DNA from: Clostridium sp. CM027
GTDB taxonomy: Bacteria > Bacillota > Clostridia > Clostridiales > Clostridiaceae
Length of the DNA: 64,000 nucleotides
Reading direction: 5' to 3'
Assembly (NCBI RefSeq): GCF_024730565.1
Contig: NZ_CP077725.1
Coordinates: forward strand, 3,056,501 to 3,120,500
Positions 18,581-27,341 of the stretch are shown in pieces. The translations under genes and the position numbers were made by a program. The notes beneath the pieces were generated by a model. It was not told where the DNA came from, ran no database searches, and saw only the letters and a list, made by a program, of their open reading frames with translations. Each line of letters begins with the position of its first letter. Positions within the stretch are counted from its first letter, which is position 1.

Positions 18581-18612
18581 GTCACCGAACGGTCACTTAA
18601 CAAAGATATAAT
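18581..18612 (+). promoter_or_regulatory. Direct repeat and -10 box upstream of the ABC exporter operon
   Basis: GTCAC occurs at 18581 and again at 18592, 11 bases apart, just before TATAAT at 18607-18612. No consensus -35 is present; the repeats occupy that position. OmpR-type regulators bind direct repeats with about one helical turn period at promoters lacking a good -35, so this is a plausible site for the regulator at 16691-17356. This is inferred. Confidence 0.5.
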
Positions 18613-18687
18613 GGGGTTAGAAGAAAATAAGGACTAAAATAACTAAATGTTATGATAGCAGGCCTTATTAAAGAGGGGGAGAATATT

Positions 18688-19371
18688 TTGGAAATATTAA
18701 GAACTGAAAATCTTACAAAAACCTATGGAATGGGTGATACAAAGGTAACTGCATTGGATAATTTAAATTTGAGGATAAACAAAGGACAATTTGTTGCAAT
18801 AATTGGATCAAGTGGATCAGGAAAATCTACACTTCTTCATATGTTAGGGGGAGTGGATAACCCTACAAAAGGAAAAATATATATCGATGACATTGATATT
18901 TCATCAATGAATGAGACTGAATTAGCTTTATTTAGAAGGCGGAAAGTAGGAATAATATATCAGTTTTATAATCTTATTCCTACACTAAATGTAGAAAAAA
19001 ACATATTATTGCCTATGCTGCTGGATGGTAAAAAACCTAAAAAAGAAGAATTTGATAAGATTGTAAAAATGCTTGGTTTAAACGAAAGGCTTAGTCATCT
19101 ACCAAATCAGCTTTCAGGAGGTCAGCAACAAAGAGTTGCTATAGCACGAGCATTAATTTATAGACCGTCTATTATTCTAGCAGATGAACCTACTGGAAAT
19201 CTTGACAGAGCAAATACAGAAGCTATTCTTGAGATGTTGAGGGTTTCAAATAAAGAGTATAATCAGACTATGATATTGATTACGCATGACGAAAAAATTG
19301 CATTATCAGCAGATAGAGTGATTACAATTGAGGATGGTAGAATTGTGTCAGATGAGGTAATTAAAAAATGA
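18688..19371 (+). CDS. ABC transporter ATP-binding protein (MacB/LolD type)
   Basis: A 227-residue nucleotide-binding subunit: Walker A GSSGSGKST, Q-loop in IIYQFYNL, signature LSGGQQQRVA, Walker B ILADEPTGNLD and the switch His in LITHDE. The TTG at 18688 is preferred because AGAGGGGGAG lies just upstream; the in-frame ATG at 18652 would put that site inside the gene. The stop overlaps the permease start by four bases (ATGA). It energises the large FtsX-type permease that follows and is probably controlled by the adjacent two-component system. Confidence 0.93.
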   Translation: MEILRTENLTKTYGMGDTKVTALDNLNLRINKGQFVAIIGSSGSGKSTLLHMLGGVDNPTKGKIYIDDIDISSMNETELALFRRRKVGIIYQFYNLIPTLNVEKNILLPMLLDGKKPKKEEFDKIVKMLGLNERLSHLPNQLSGGQQQRVAIARALIYRPSIILADEPTGNLDRANTEAILEMLRVSNKEYNQTMILITHDEKIALSADRVITIEDGRIVSDEVIKK

Positions 19372-22001
19372 AAATTATGAATGAATACACATATAACCAT
19401 ATGAAAAAGAATAAGCGACATACAATTTCTATACTAGTTGCTATTATAATTGCTTCAGCACTTCTATGCTCACTATGTATATTTATACATTCTAAATGGG
19501 AAACAAAATTAACCACAACAATTGAAAATACAGGTTATTGGAATGGGGAATTAGGCGACCCTATATCTGGTGATAAATTAAAATATGTCACAGAAAATCC
19601 CGAGGTTGAATCCACGATGATTAAAGGACAGTGGGTTACTGCTAAACTTTCCAATACAAAACGTCCGTATCTATCACTGAGAGATGCTAATACAAATTTT
19701 TGGCTAGACATGGGTTTAAAAAACACTCTTACTGAAGGTAAACTTCCTAAAAAATCCGGAGAAATTGTTGTATCAAAATTATTCTTCGCGGATAATCCTT
19801 CATATAAAATTGGCGATAAGTTGACTCTTCCTACCGGTAATCGAATGCTTGGTAGTGAACTAATTAGACCTAATGATTACAAACAATCAGGCGAGAAGTT
19901 TAAGACAACAGAAACTAATATATATACCATAGTTGGAGAATTGGATATTTCCGCGAGTTCTGCATACCCCGGATATATCGCCATGGGATACTTGGATACT
20001 TCGCGCATCAAGCCGGAAGATGAACTTACGGTTTATATGCGTTTTGTGAACCCTCGCACAATCTATGAAACATTACCGCAGATTGCGAAATCTACGGGAT
20101 TAACCAAAAATGAACATGGAGAGTATCCAGTTAGGTATAATACGCCTTTATTAACTTTATATGGGATTAGCGATAAAAGTGGTGCAAACACTCAAATCAT
20201 TATGATGATAGCAATGGCAATAACAATTATGTTACTAGTTATGGGGTCATTTATTCTTATTATCTATAATGCATTTTCTTTATCTGCTAACAGCAGGATT
20301 AAGGAACTAAGTATTCTGAAAAGTTTAGGAGCAACTCCAAGGCAAATTAAGTCTTCTGTTCTCTATGAAGGACTTTTACTCTGGATTATTCAATTACCAA
20401 TTGGTATCATGATAGGATATATATTTAGTAATATTGTGTTTTCTAAAGTTAATAAAATTCTTAGTGTTACAGAAGATTATAGGAATGCATATGTTTCTTT
20501 TTCATGGGTAGTAGTTGGTTTTTCCATCATAATCTCATTGATTACTATTTTAGTTTCAGCATATATTCCTGCAAGAAAAATGATGAAAGTATCTGCTATT
20601 ACTGGAATACGTCAGAATAGTACCAAAGTAAAATTAAAAAAACAAAAAGCCCACTTAATAATCAAAAAAATATTTGGTATAGAAGGTGAACTAGCAATAT
20701 CACAATTTTCAGCTAACAAAAAGGCTTTGCGTACGGCTGTATTGTCTCTTTCAATGTGTTTTATCTTAATAGCGGGGTATATGAACATTATAGCCATCTT
20801 CAATTTAGTCAATTCTAAAAACGCTGAAATACCTACTCATGATATGAAGATTAGCCTAAAAATGATTGATAAACCAAGTGATAAGATGATAAATGAAGTT
20901 ACTTCTCTGCCTGAAGTTAAAGATAGTGTCATTAGAAGACAGGTACGTACTTCAACTTATGTAACATCAAAACAGGAGTCAGATGTTTTTGCTAAATATG
21001 GAGGATTTGCTAAGGTACCCTCCAAACATAATATATATAGTAAGAATGGAAAGCATAGAATTATAACAAATTTAGTTGGATTAAGCGATAAATCTTTTAA
21101 AAAGTATTGTGAAAAAATTGGTGCTGATGACGAATCATATTATAAGGATAGTGTGACAAAAGGAGTATTATTAGATAGCACAAATTATGTATCAGAGAAT
21201 TCAAAAGTTGTGCAAAAAATACCATTGTTAAATATAAAAGAAGGCGATAAGCTAGTAATAAACGAAAAAATAGAAAATGATATGAATACAAATTATAAAT
21301 TTAATGCTCAAGTGGGCCATGTTACAGAGATTTCTCCCTCTGAGCTAGAAATGGGTGGATACAGCTTAGCATATATAGTTCCTATGAAAACCTATCAGCA
21401 ACTAGTTAGTAATTTTATGCCAGAACGCATGCTTGAATCTAGTAGTATGGCAATTGATTTATTGGTTGGTGATGGCGCTAGCCCACGTGTGAAGAAAGAA
21501 CTAACTCGAATTTGCAGTTCTTATCTTGGATCCGAAGATTTTAGTATATGGAGTCTACTCGAAGAAAAAAATAATGACAAACTGATTCAAAAAGCCGTTT
21601 CTATTGGTATTTTCTCTGTAGCCATAATGTTTGGAATAATTGGCATTATTAATGCTTTTTCTACCATTTCTAATAATCTTAGACTGCGCAAAAGAGAATT
21701 TGCTATGCTTCGGGCAGTAGGATTAACACCAAAGGGATTAAACAAAATGTTGATGATAGAAGGTTTGTTTTTTGCATTAACACCGATTATTGTTAGCATA
21801 CCAATAGTATTATTTATTTGTTGGTATATGTTAAGATTAACGTTAATCACATGGTCTGAATTTATATCTGTTTTTCCAGTTGTACCAATTTTAGCGTATG
21901 CTGTGATTATAATTGCATCTATATTTTTGGCGTATGGGATTTCTTCAACAGGCGTTAAAAAAAGTAATGTAATAGAATCAATCAAAGACGAAATAGTATA
22001 A
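19368..22001 (+). CDS. FtsX/MacB-type ABC permease
   Basis: An 877-residue permease with the two-module FtsX layout. There is one N-terminal helix (about 15-35), a long extracytoplasmic domain, three helices around residues 280-410, a second extracytoplasmic domain (about 480-720), and three C-terminal helices. Conserved cytoplasmic loops with RIKELSILKSLGATPRQIK and RKREFAMLRAVGLT mark both FtsX domains. With the preceding ATPase it forms an exporter of the type linked to two-component systems and to peptide or antibiotic stress. The substrate is unknown. Confidence 0.92.
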   Translation: MKIMNEYTYNHMKKNKRHTISILVAIIIASALLCSLCIFIHSKWETKLTTTIENTGYWNGELGDPISGDKLKYVTENPEVESTMIKGQWVTAKLSNTKRPYLSLRDANTNFWLDMGLKNTLTEGKLPKKSGEIVVSKLFFADNPSYKIGDKLTLPTGNRMLGSELIRPNDYKQSGEKFKTTETNIYTIVGELDISASSAYPGYIAMGYLDTSRIKPEDELTVYMRFVNPRTIYETLPQIAKSTGLTKNEHGEYPVRYNTPLLTLYGISDKSGANTQIIMMIAMAITIMLLVMGSFILIIYNAFSLSANSRIKELSILKSLGATPRQIKSSVLYEGLLLWIIQLPIGIMIGYIFSNIVFSKVNKILSVTEDYRNAYVSFSWVVVGFSIIISLITILVSAYIPARKMMKVSAITGIRQNSTKVKLKKQKAHLIIKKIFGIEGELAISQFSANKKALRTAVLSLSMCFILIAGYMNIIAIFNLVNSKNAEIPTHDMKISLKMIDKPSDKMINEVTSLPEVKDSVIRRQVRTSTYVTSKQESDVFAKYGGFAKVPSKHNIYSKNGKHRIITNLVGLSDKSFKKYCEKIGADDESYYKDSVTKGVLLDSTNYVSENSKVVQKIPLLNIKEGDKLVINEKIENDMNTNYKFNAQVGHVTEISPSELEMGGYSLAYIVPMKTYQQLVSNFMPERMLESSSMAIDLLVGDGASPRVKKELTRICSSYLGSEDFSIWSLLEEKNNDKLIQKAVSIGIFSVAIMFGIIGIINAFSTISNNLRLRKREFAMLRAVGLTPKGLNKMLMIEGLFFALTPIIVSIPIVLFICWYMLRLTLITWSEFISVFPVVPILAYAVIIIASIFLAYGISSTGVKKSNVIESIKDEIV

Positions 22002-22039
22002 TCAATGCAATAACAATTTGGAATTGAGTTTATTTAAAT

Positions 22040-22258
22040 AAAGCTATTGATCATCTAAAGTATAATGGTGGATTTGATAAAAGTTTCTTAAATAATATAT
22101 CACGACTTGGATGGAAGTATATAAATTTTTTAGGAGAATATAAATTTAATTTAAATCAAAATGGACATTTAAAAGATTTAACCCCATATGGCATGTTTTT
22201 ATTGCAATACGGCACCGCAAAAAATAATAAATACCGCACTATTCATTTTGCTGAATAA
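22040..22258 (+). pseudogene. Tn3-family transposase C-terminal remnant
   Basis: An open frame without a start encodes KAIDHLKYNGG, then ISRLGWKYINFLGEYKF, then a short tail and stop. This matches the family pattern near the C-terminus of Tn3-type transposases (LSPLGWEHINLTGDY). The catalytic part is missing. It is a leftover of a transposon beside the ABC exporter operon. Confidence 0.65.
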
Positions 22259-22268
22259 TGCGGTATTT
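22230..22268. terminator. Long hairpin, probable bidirectional terminator
   Basis: AATACCGCACTATTCA pairs with TGAATAATGCGGTATT, a 16-base stem with one mismatch and a short loop. It overlaps the end of the Tn3 remnant and separates the plus-strand exporter operon from minus-strand coding remnants. Confidence 0.65.
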
Positions 22269-22288
22269 ACTATTTTCCACTCCCAAAA

Positions 22289-22545
22289 CTATCTGGAAGT
22301 TTCTTTTGTAAATGTTTTGAGATGATTACTCCAGTTTCTATCAGCATATACATCTGATACATATCTAATTTCAGTTTTCCAAGTTCCGTTATAATTTGAA
22401 CAATAATAACTTCTTTTAGTAGCACTCATACGAATACTTGAAGCATAGGAAATTGATACTACTGCAAGAACAGCATTATAGCAATATGGGTGATTATTTA
22501 TTTGACAGCTCCGGTGAGGCTTGCTTCCATGATTAAAAACGTTAG
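22289..22545 (-). pseudogene. Possible remnant of a small secreted-peptide gene
   Basis: On the minus strand an open frame without a clear start encodes GSKPHRSCQINNHPYC, a hydrophobic AVLAVVSISYASS segment, then RSYYCSNYNGTWKTEIRYVS and DVYADRNWSNHLKTF. It is rich in Tyr, Asn, Trp and Cys, as small secreted peptides often are. I do not recognise the family, and the call as a gene is tentative. The rest of 22002-22752 holds the Tn3 remnant and hairpin upstream, and AT-rich sequence with no support for a gene. Confidence 0.3.
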
Positions 22546-22752
22546 AAAGTAATTTAACTTTTTATATTTATAATTTGATGTTATATCAATAAAAGTTAAA
22601 AAACAGGGCTTTTCTTATTAAAAATCAATCAATTATTATAAAATTAAAAAGTATATATGAATCTATTGTATGATTAACTATAAGATAAATAAAAATCATT
22701 AATATACCAGTAACCCAGGAGATGATTTGATTATAGGAAAGGAGATGATTAA

Positions 22753-24003
22753 ATGAAAAAACGAATTAGTAATGATTTATTACTTAATACATTATTATTA
22801 AAGGACTTTATTAGCAATAACTGTAAGCTGGATTTGAAAGTATCAGTTACGAATAGTAAAGAGATTGTATCTAAAGTTGATAATAATATGTTTTATGAAG
22901 CAGGTAAATTACTTATGGTTTTTTTCATTGTAAATATTAATAATCTACAAAGAAAAAATATAAAATATGCTAAAGAAACCTTTTATATTATAAATTCACC
23001 AGTAAACAAGATAGCTGAAAATTATATGAAAAAACCAACATCTGAAAATATTATTGCTGATATAATATTAAAATCAACATATAATAAAGAAGTTTTACCT
23101 ATAGAAGTTGTGAGTGTTACTAGAGAAAATTTGAATGAACTAAAAAAAGGCTTTGAGTTAGTTTATAAAACAATTATAAATGAAAAGATAAATTTAATAA
23201 ATTTTCTGGAAAATTGTGAGCCCAAGAATATTCACTCAAATTTAATTAAAGATATAAAGCTTTTAAGTCCCCATGATCTAAAAGTACAACTTCAATTTAT
23301 TGAATTAAAATATAGCAAGAATCTCATTGAAAATGAGTTATTAGGAAAAGTAATATGTTGTAAAGATAATTATGATGAGTTTATTAGTGCAAGTACTGAA
23401 TTTTTAGATTTATTAATTGAAAATGCTACAATTGGATTTGGTGAAAATGGTTTAGAGTTAATGTGGATAGGGTATATTGATGAAAGATTAGAAGCTATTA
23501 AATATAAAAATATTTATATAGCAATATTCTTTGCATATATTGGGAAGGTAACAGCAAACAAATATTATTTTCAAGCAACTAAACAGTCAGTAAATTCCTT
23601 ATTAACGTATGTAAATGATGATGAGGAAAAACAAATATATAATGATGAATATTATGAAATGTTAAAATTATTATATCTATTAAATGATTCTATGAAGTTA
23701 GATTATATAGAATTAGATAAAGTTATTCAAAAAAATACAAAATTATTTGCTTCAACGACATTTCAGAAGGAAGTCTCCCACTTCTATAAGTGGGGTTCAC
23801 ATGCTACAACAAAAATAAAACCTCAGTGGCAGTCTAAATATCCCTCTGAAGTCTTTGATTGCAGCATCGCAGATGATGATTTAATGGATTTAAAAGGTGG
23901 AATTAATTATAGCTCTAATAAAGATGAGATAATGTTAGAGTTTATTTTTAATAAGAGTCTGGACCTATTACATTCTGTAATATTGGAACCAGTTTCAATT
24001 TAG
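22753..24003 (+). CDS. Unknown protein containing an in-frame dispersed repeat
   Basis: A 416-residue, mostly helical, soluble-looking protein, rich in Lys, Asn, Ile and Leu. I do not recognise a family. GGAAAGGAG precedes the ATG. Residues 335-377 are encoded by a copy of the window's dispersed TTAA repeat (23753-23884), giving a stretch with FQKEVSHFYKWGS and KYPSEVFDCSIADDD, which is unlike the rest of the protein. The gene continues for 39 codons after the repeat. It stands alone before a terminator, upstream of the BceAB-type ABC operon. Whether the repeat-encoded part is folded, tolerated or harmful cannot be told. Confidence 0.75.
   Translation: MKKRISNDLLLNTLLLKDFISNNCKLDLKVSVTNSKEIVSKVDNNMFYEAGKLLMVFFIVNINNLQRKNIKYAKETFYIINSPVNKIAENYMKKPTSENIIADIILKSTYNKEVLPIEVVSVTRENLNELKKGFELVYKTIINEKINLINFLENCEPKNIHSNLIKDIKLLSPHDLKVQLQFIELKYSKNLIENELLGKVICCKDNYDEFISASTEFLDLLIENATIGFGENGLELMWIGYIDERLEAIKYKNIYIAIFFAYIGKVTANKYYFQATKQSVNSLLTYVNDDEEKQIYNDEYYEMLKLLYLLNDSMKLDYIELDKVIQKNTKLFASTTFQKEVSHFYKWGSHATTKIKPQWQSKYPSEVFDCSIADDDLMDLKGGINYSSNKDEIMLEFIFNKSLDLLHSVILEPVSI
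23753..23884 (-). repeat. 132-bp copy of the dispersed TTAA repeat inside a CDS
   Basis: In the orientation of 48591-48743, this copy shares AACGACATTTCAGAAGG, AAGTCTCCCACTTCTATAAG, CCTCAGTGG, TAAATATCC and TCTGAAGTC, and ends GATGATTTAA. Its length is 44 codons. Compared with 48591-48743 it lacks one G in the AAGGG run, which moves the reading away from a TAA, and the internal stop-rich CCCTAACAAATAA section is altered. Confidence 0.85.
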
Positions 24004-24027
24004 TATAGAAAATAAAGATTAATAAAT

Positions 24028-24078
24028 GAGTTGTTGCAAATGGAATAAAACCATTCTGTAACAACTCCTTATTTTTTC
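24028..24078 (+). terminator. Rho-independent terminator
   Basis: GAGTTGTTGCAAATGG pairs with CCATTCTGTAACAACTC across AATAAAA and is followed by a T-rich tract. It closes the repeat-bearing gene at 22753-24003. Confidence 0.8.
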
Positions 24079-24106
24079 TTGATATCGCAGCGACCAAGAA
24101 GATTAT

Positions 24107-24237
24107 TTAACTTTTACAAAAAAACAAGCAGATGTTACAAATGATAGGTTACAAATAACATTTGTGAGGTGAATGAATAACGTTTTTACTTTTTTATAAA
24201 AATAGATGCTGACAAAGTTATACTAAATATATAGGAG
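24107..24237 (+). promoter_or_regulatory. Upstream region of the BceAB-type operon, related to the agr promoter
   Basis: It starts TTTTACAAAAAAACAAGCA and ends GTTATACTAAATATATAGGA; both blocks recur at the same spacing before agrD (28164-28290). TATACT is the probable -10. Inside it GTTACAAAT is repeated at 24134 and 24148 (14-base period), followed by an inverted ACAAAT/ATTTGT. This is a candidate site for the LytTR regulator at 27338-28063. The binding assignment is inference. Confidence 0.6.
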
Positions 24238-24361
24238 CGGATTTATCACATTTGGTGATGAAACCTTACAAAATGGTAATGCTACGGTAAGGTTAATCGA
24301 TAGTTGAAAAATAGAAAAATGATAAAGTAGTATAAGAGATAAAACAAGAGGAGTGATAAAG

Positions 24362-25129
24362 ATGAATACAATTTTAAAAGTTCAAGATATCGAAAAAGTA
24401 TATGGAAATAAAGGTAAAGTTACACATGCATTAAATGGTGTTTCTTTTGAAGTTAATAAAGGTGAATTTTTGGGGATAATGGGTTCTAGTGGAAGTGGGA
24501 AAAGCACATTACTTAACTGTATCTCTACCATCGATACTATTACATCAGGACATGTATATGTAGATGAAGAAGATATCACTCTTTTAAGTGGAAGTAAGCT
24601 TTCCAAATTTCGTCGTGAAAAATTGGGATTTATATTTCAAGATTATAATTTATTGGACACATTGACAGCATATGAGAATATATCATTAGCATTGTCCATT
24701 AATCATTGTCCTGTGAATAAAATGAAACAAGAAATAGATAATGTAGCTTTGGCTTTAAATATAGAGAAAGTACTTAATAAGTATCCTTATGAAATGTCTG
24801 GAGGACAGCAACAAAGAGTGGCAGCAGCTCGTGCTATGGTGGCTCATCCATCTTTACTTTTAGCAGATGAACCAACAGGAGCGCTTGACAGTAAATCTGC
24901 AAAAATGCTATTAAAAAGTTTGGAAGATTTAAATCGTAATCAAGAGGCCACAATCCTTATGGTAACTCATGATGCGTATAATGCAAGCTTTTGTAAAAGG
25001 ATCATTTTTATTAAGGATGGAAAAATATTCAATGAGTTATATAAAGGCAGTCATGACCGAAAAACCTTCTTTAATAGCATCATGGAAGTTGTTTCTGTCT
25101 TAGGAGGTGAGGCTGATGATGTTTTTTAA
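24362..25129 (+). CDS. BceA-type ABC transporter ATP-binding protein
   Basis: A 255-residue ATPase: Walker A GSSGSGKST, Q-loop IFQDYNLLD, signature MSGGQQQRVAAAR, Walker B LLADEPTGALD and MVTHD. The IFQDYNLLDTLT segment and overall length are typical of the BceA/peptide-7-exporter group, which resists or senses antimicrobial peptides. ATG at 24362 is chosen because AAGAGGAG lies about ten bases before it; an in-frame GTG at 24353 is too close. It overlaps the permease gene. No BceRS pair is adjacent, and the nearest regulator is the LytTR protein. Confidence 0.92.
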   Translation: MNTILKVQDIEKVYGNKGKVTHALNGVSFEVNKGEFLGIMGSSGSGKSTLLNCISTIDTITSGHVYVDEEDITLLSGSKLSKFRREKLGFIFQDYNLLDTLTAYENISLALSINHCPVNKMKQEIDNVALALNIEKVLNKYPYEMSGGQQQRVAAARAMVAHPSLLLADEPTGALDSKSAKMLLKSLEDLNRNQEATILMVTHDAYNASFCKRIIFIKDGKIFNELYKGSHDRKTFFNSIMEVVSVLGGEADDVF

Positions 25130-27119
25130 ACTTGTTTTTAAAAATGTACGTAGGAGTATTAAAGACTATGTGGTCTACTTTTTGACATTGGCCCTGGCGG
25201 TTAGTTTATTTTATGCATTTAATTCAGTAGCATCCCAACCAGGATTAAGCAAATTATCGTCTGTAATGAAAATGTTTAGCAATATTTTGACTCAATATAT
25301 AGGACTTATATCAAAACTTATTGCTGTGATTCTTGCTTTTGTTGTACTATATGCAAATCAGTTTATTATGAAAAGAAGAAAGAAAGAAATGGGAATGTAT
25401 ATGACACTTGGCATGAACAAGTGGCGCATTTCATCTATCTTTGTGGGGGAAATTGTTTTGGTTGGTATATTTTCCTTAGTAATTGGATTAGGTATAGGGG
25501 TGATATTGTCTCAAGGACTTTCAATAATAGCATTAAAATTATTTGGAACTGACATGTCTTCATTTCAGTTGTCTATATCTGTTCCGGCTATAAAAGATAC
25601 AATTATTAACTTTGCTATTATTTTTGTGGTTGTTATGATATTTAACACGCGTTCGATTTTTAAAGTAAAATTAATTGATTTATTGACAGCAGACAGAAAG
25701 AATCAAGAATTGCGAGTTCATAATAAATTGATTTCATTTTTATTATTTGTTACATCAGCAATTTGTATGATTTTAGGTGCATACATACTTTCAAGTACTG
25801 GACTTAACCAAACAACGCTGCCTAAAGTTATGGTACTTATAGGAGTTAGTATTCTATTATTTTATTATACCGCGTCTAGTGTAATGATTTCGTTTGTTCA
25901 AAAAAATAAACGTATGTACTTTCATGGATTGAATCCATTCTTATTTAGACAAATTGGTAGCAAGCTTCAGACAAATTATATTGTTATCACAGTTATTAGT
26001 GGATTGCTTTTGTGCTCGCTTGTAGTGCTTGGCACAGGGTTTAGCCTTATTGGTGAAATGAAGAATATAGCGAAGCGATCTACACCTTATGATGTTACCA
26101 TTATGTTGCCTGTGAATAAGAGTAAAGTAACTCCGCTAGAGAAATCCAAAAAAGATGGAATTCATATGCAAGATAATTTGAAGGATTATTCTGAGAGCAT
26201 TCTATATGTTGCGGGTTATACCTATGGAGATATGTTTACGGGGCAAGTCGTGAAATTAGCTACTGTTGATAAGGACTTGCCAAAATCTAAAGTTGCCTTT
26301 ATGTCAGAGACGGACTTTAATAAACAAATGGTCCTTCAAAAGGAGAAGCCAATTAGATTATCTAAAAACCAATATCTTATAAATGCAACGTACAAGAACA
26401 CAATGCCTTATGTAGATCATTTTTTAAAAAGCAATGGGAAGATTACAGTTTCTGGTCAAGAATTAACACCACAAAGAGCAGAACCTATAAAAAAGACATT
26501 TGCACTAATTGAACCCATAGGTGCAAATGATAAGGGAACAATTATTGTACCAGATGAAATTGCTACAAAGTTAATACCAGAATCATATTTATTAAACGGT
26601 ATTTATAAGGCAGATGCGAATAGAAATCTATTGTACGAACAGATGAATAAAGTATGGAGTGATGAATATATTGATGGGAAAATTTACTTCATAACAAAAG
26701 ATTTTATGGAGAATGCGTATTTTGGAACATATGGAGTTCTTGGATTTGTATGTACTTATGTCGGTCTTGTGCTTATTATAATTTGTTTGGCAGTACTGGC
26801 ACTTCAACAATTAACTGAAACGCAAGATAACAAGGAACGATATCAAACATTAGCCAATATAGGTGCTGATGGGAAAATGATTCGCAGAACATTGTTTCTA
26901 CAGATTGGAATTTACTTTATTGTGCCACTCATTATGTCAATGGTCTTATCCACGTTTATTACTAAATCAGTAATAGAGAAAGTGGAGTTAACTCTTCAAA
27001 TGTCTATTGGAGCAAATATGTTGCCTAGTTTTGCAATTATTATCGCATTGTATATGGTGTACTTCATTGCAACTTACGAAAATGCAAAACAAATTATTAT
27101 CGAACAAAAAATAAAATAA
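25116..27119 (+). CDS. BceB-type FtsX permease
   Basis: A 667-residue permease with about ten membrane helices. Helices cluster at 15-35, 50-85, 100-190, 200-270 and 280-310, followed by a large extracellular domain (about 315-540) between helices 7 and 8, and three C-terminal helices. This is the BceB layout, and MKRRKKEMGMYMTLGMNKW is the conserved FtsX-type cytoplasmic loop. ATG 25116 follows AGGAGG by eight bases. The start overlaps the ATPase gene by 14 bases. A small membrane peptide gene follows 13 bases downstream. Confidence 0.92.
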   Translation: MMFFKLVFKNVRRSIKDYVVYFLTLALAVSLFYAFNSVASQPGLSKLSSVMKMFSNILTQYIGLISKLIAVILAFVVLYANQFIMKRRKKEMGMYMTLGMNKWRISSIFVGEIVLVGIFSLVIGLGIGVILSQGLSIIALKLFGTDMSSFQLSISVPAIKDTIINFAIIFVVVMIFNTRSIFKVKLIDLLTADRKNQELRVHNKLISFLLFVTSAICMILGAYILSSTGLNQTTLPKVMVLIGVSILLFYYTASSVMISFVQKNKRMYFHGLNPFLFRQIGSKLQTNYIVITVISGLLLCSLVVLGTGFSLIGEMKNIAKRSTPYDVTIMLPVNKSKVTPLEKSKKDGIHMQDNLKDYSESILYVAGYTYGDMFTGQVVKLATVDKDLPKSKVAFMSETDFNKQMVLQKEKPIRLSKNQYLINATYKNTMPYVDHFLKSNGKITVSGQELTPQRAEPIKKTFALIEPIGANDKGTIIVPDEIATKLIPESYLLNGIYKADANRNLLYEQMNKVWSDEYIDGKIYFITKDFMENAYFGTYGVLGFVCTYVGLVLIIICLAVLALQQLTETQDNKERYQTLANIGADGKMIRRTLFLQIGIYFIVPLIMSMVLSTFITKSVIEKVELTLQMSIGANMLPSFAIIIALYMVYFIATYENAKQIIIEQKIK

Positions 27120-27132
27120 AGGAGAGGATAAT

Positions 27133-27276
27133 ATGGGAAATTTTTTATTAAATTTAGGAGTATCTGAAGGAATTATTCAAACTATTAAATGGTGGTCGCC
27201 AGTCATTGGAGGAACTGTAGTAATCATTGCTATAGTTATTGTTGTGAGGATTATCGAACGTAAGAAAAACAAATAA
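27133..27276 (+). CDS. 47-residue single-helix membrane peptide
   Basis: The ATG is preceded by AAAGGAGAGG and lies 13 bases after the BceB-type permease stop. The product has an amphipathic start (MGNFLLNLGVSEGIIQTIKW), one strong membrane helix at about 23-39 and a basic tail (RIIERKKNK). It could be an accessory subunit of the transporter, a bacteriocin-like peptide or a toxic peptide handled by the transporter; the sequence does not decide. Good ribosome site, tight spacing and clean composition make it a real gene, too short for most gene callers. Confidence 0.65.
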   Translation: MGNFLLNLGVSEGIIQTIKWWSPVIGGTVVIIAIVIVVRIIERKKNK

Positions 27277-27325
27277 ATATGTAGGTAAAATTATGGAAGA
27301 AATTAGAAGGCCAGAAAAGGCAAAG

Positions 27326-27341
27326 GCAGGAGATGATTTAA
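27326..27341 (-). repeat. End of a TTAA repeat overlapping the LytTR stop codon
   Basis: On the minus strand, TTAAATCATCTCCTGC is the left end of the dispersed repeat. The TAA stop of the LytTR regulator (27338-27340) is part of its TTAA. The rest of the repeat is not preserved here. Confidence 0.7.

Noticed and set aside
22289-22545. Lactococcin 972-type bacteriocin
   Set aside because: The Trp/Tyr-rich composition suggested it, but the order of the GTW and Tyr motifs does not match the family and there is no start codon. It is listed only as an unrecognised remnant.
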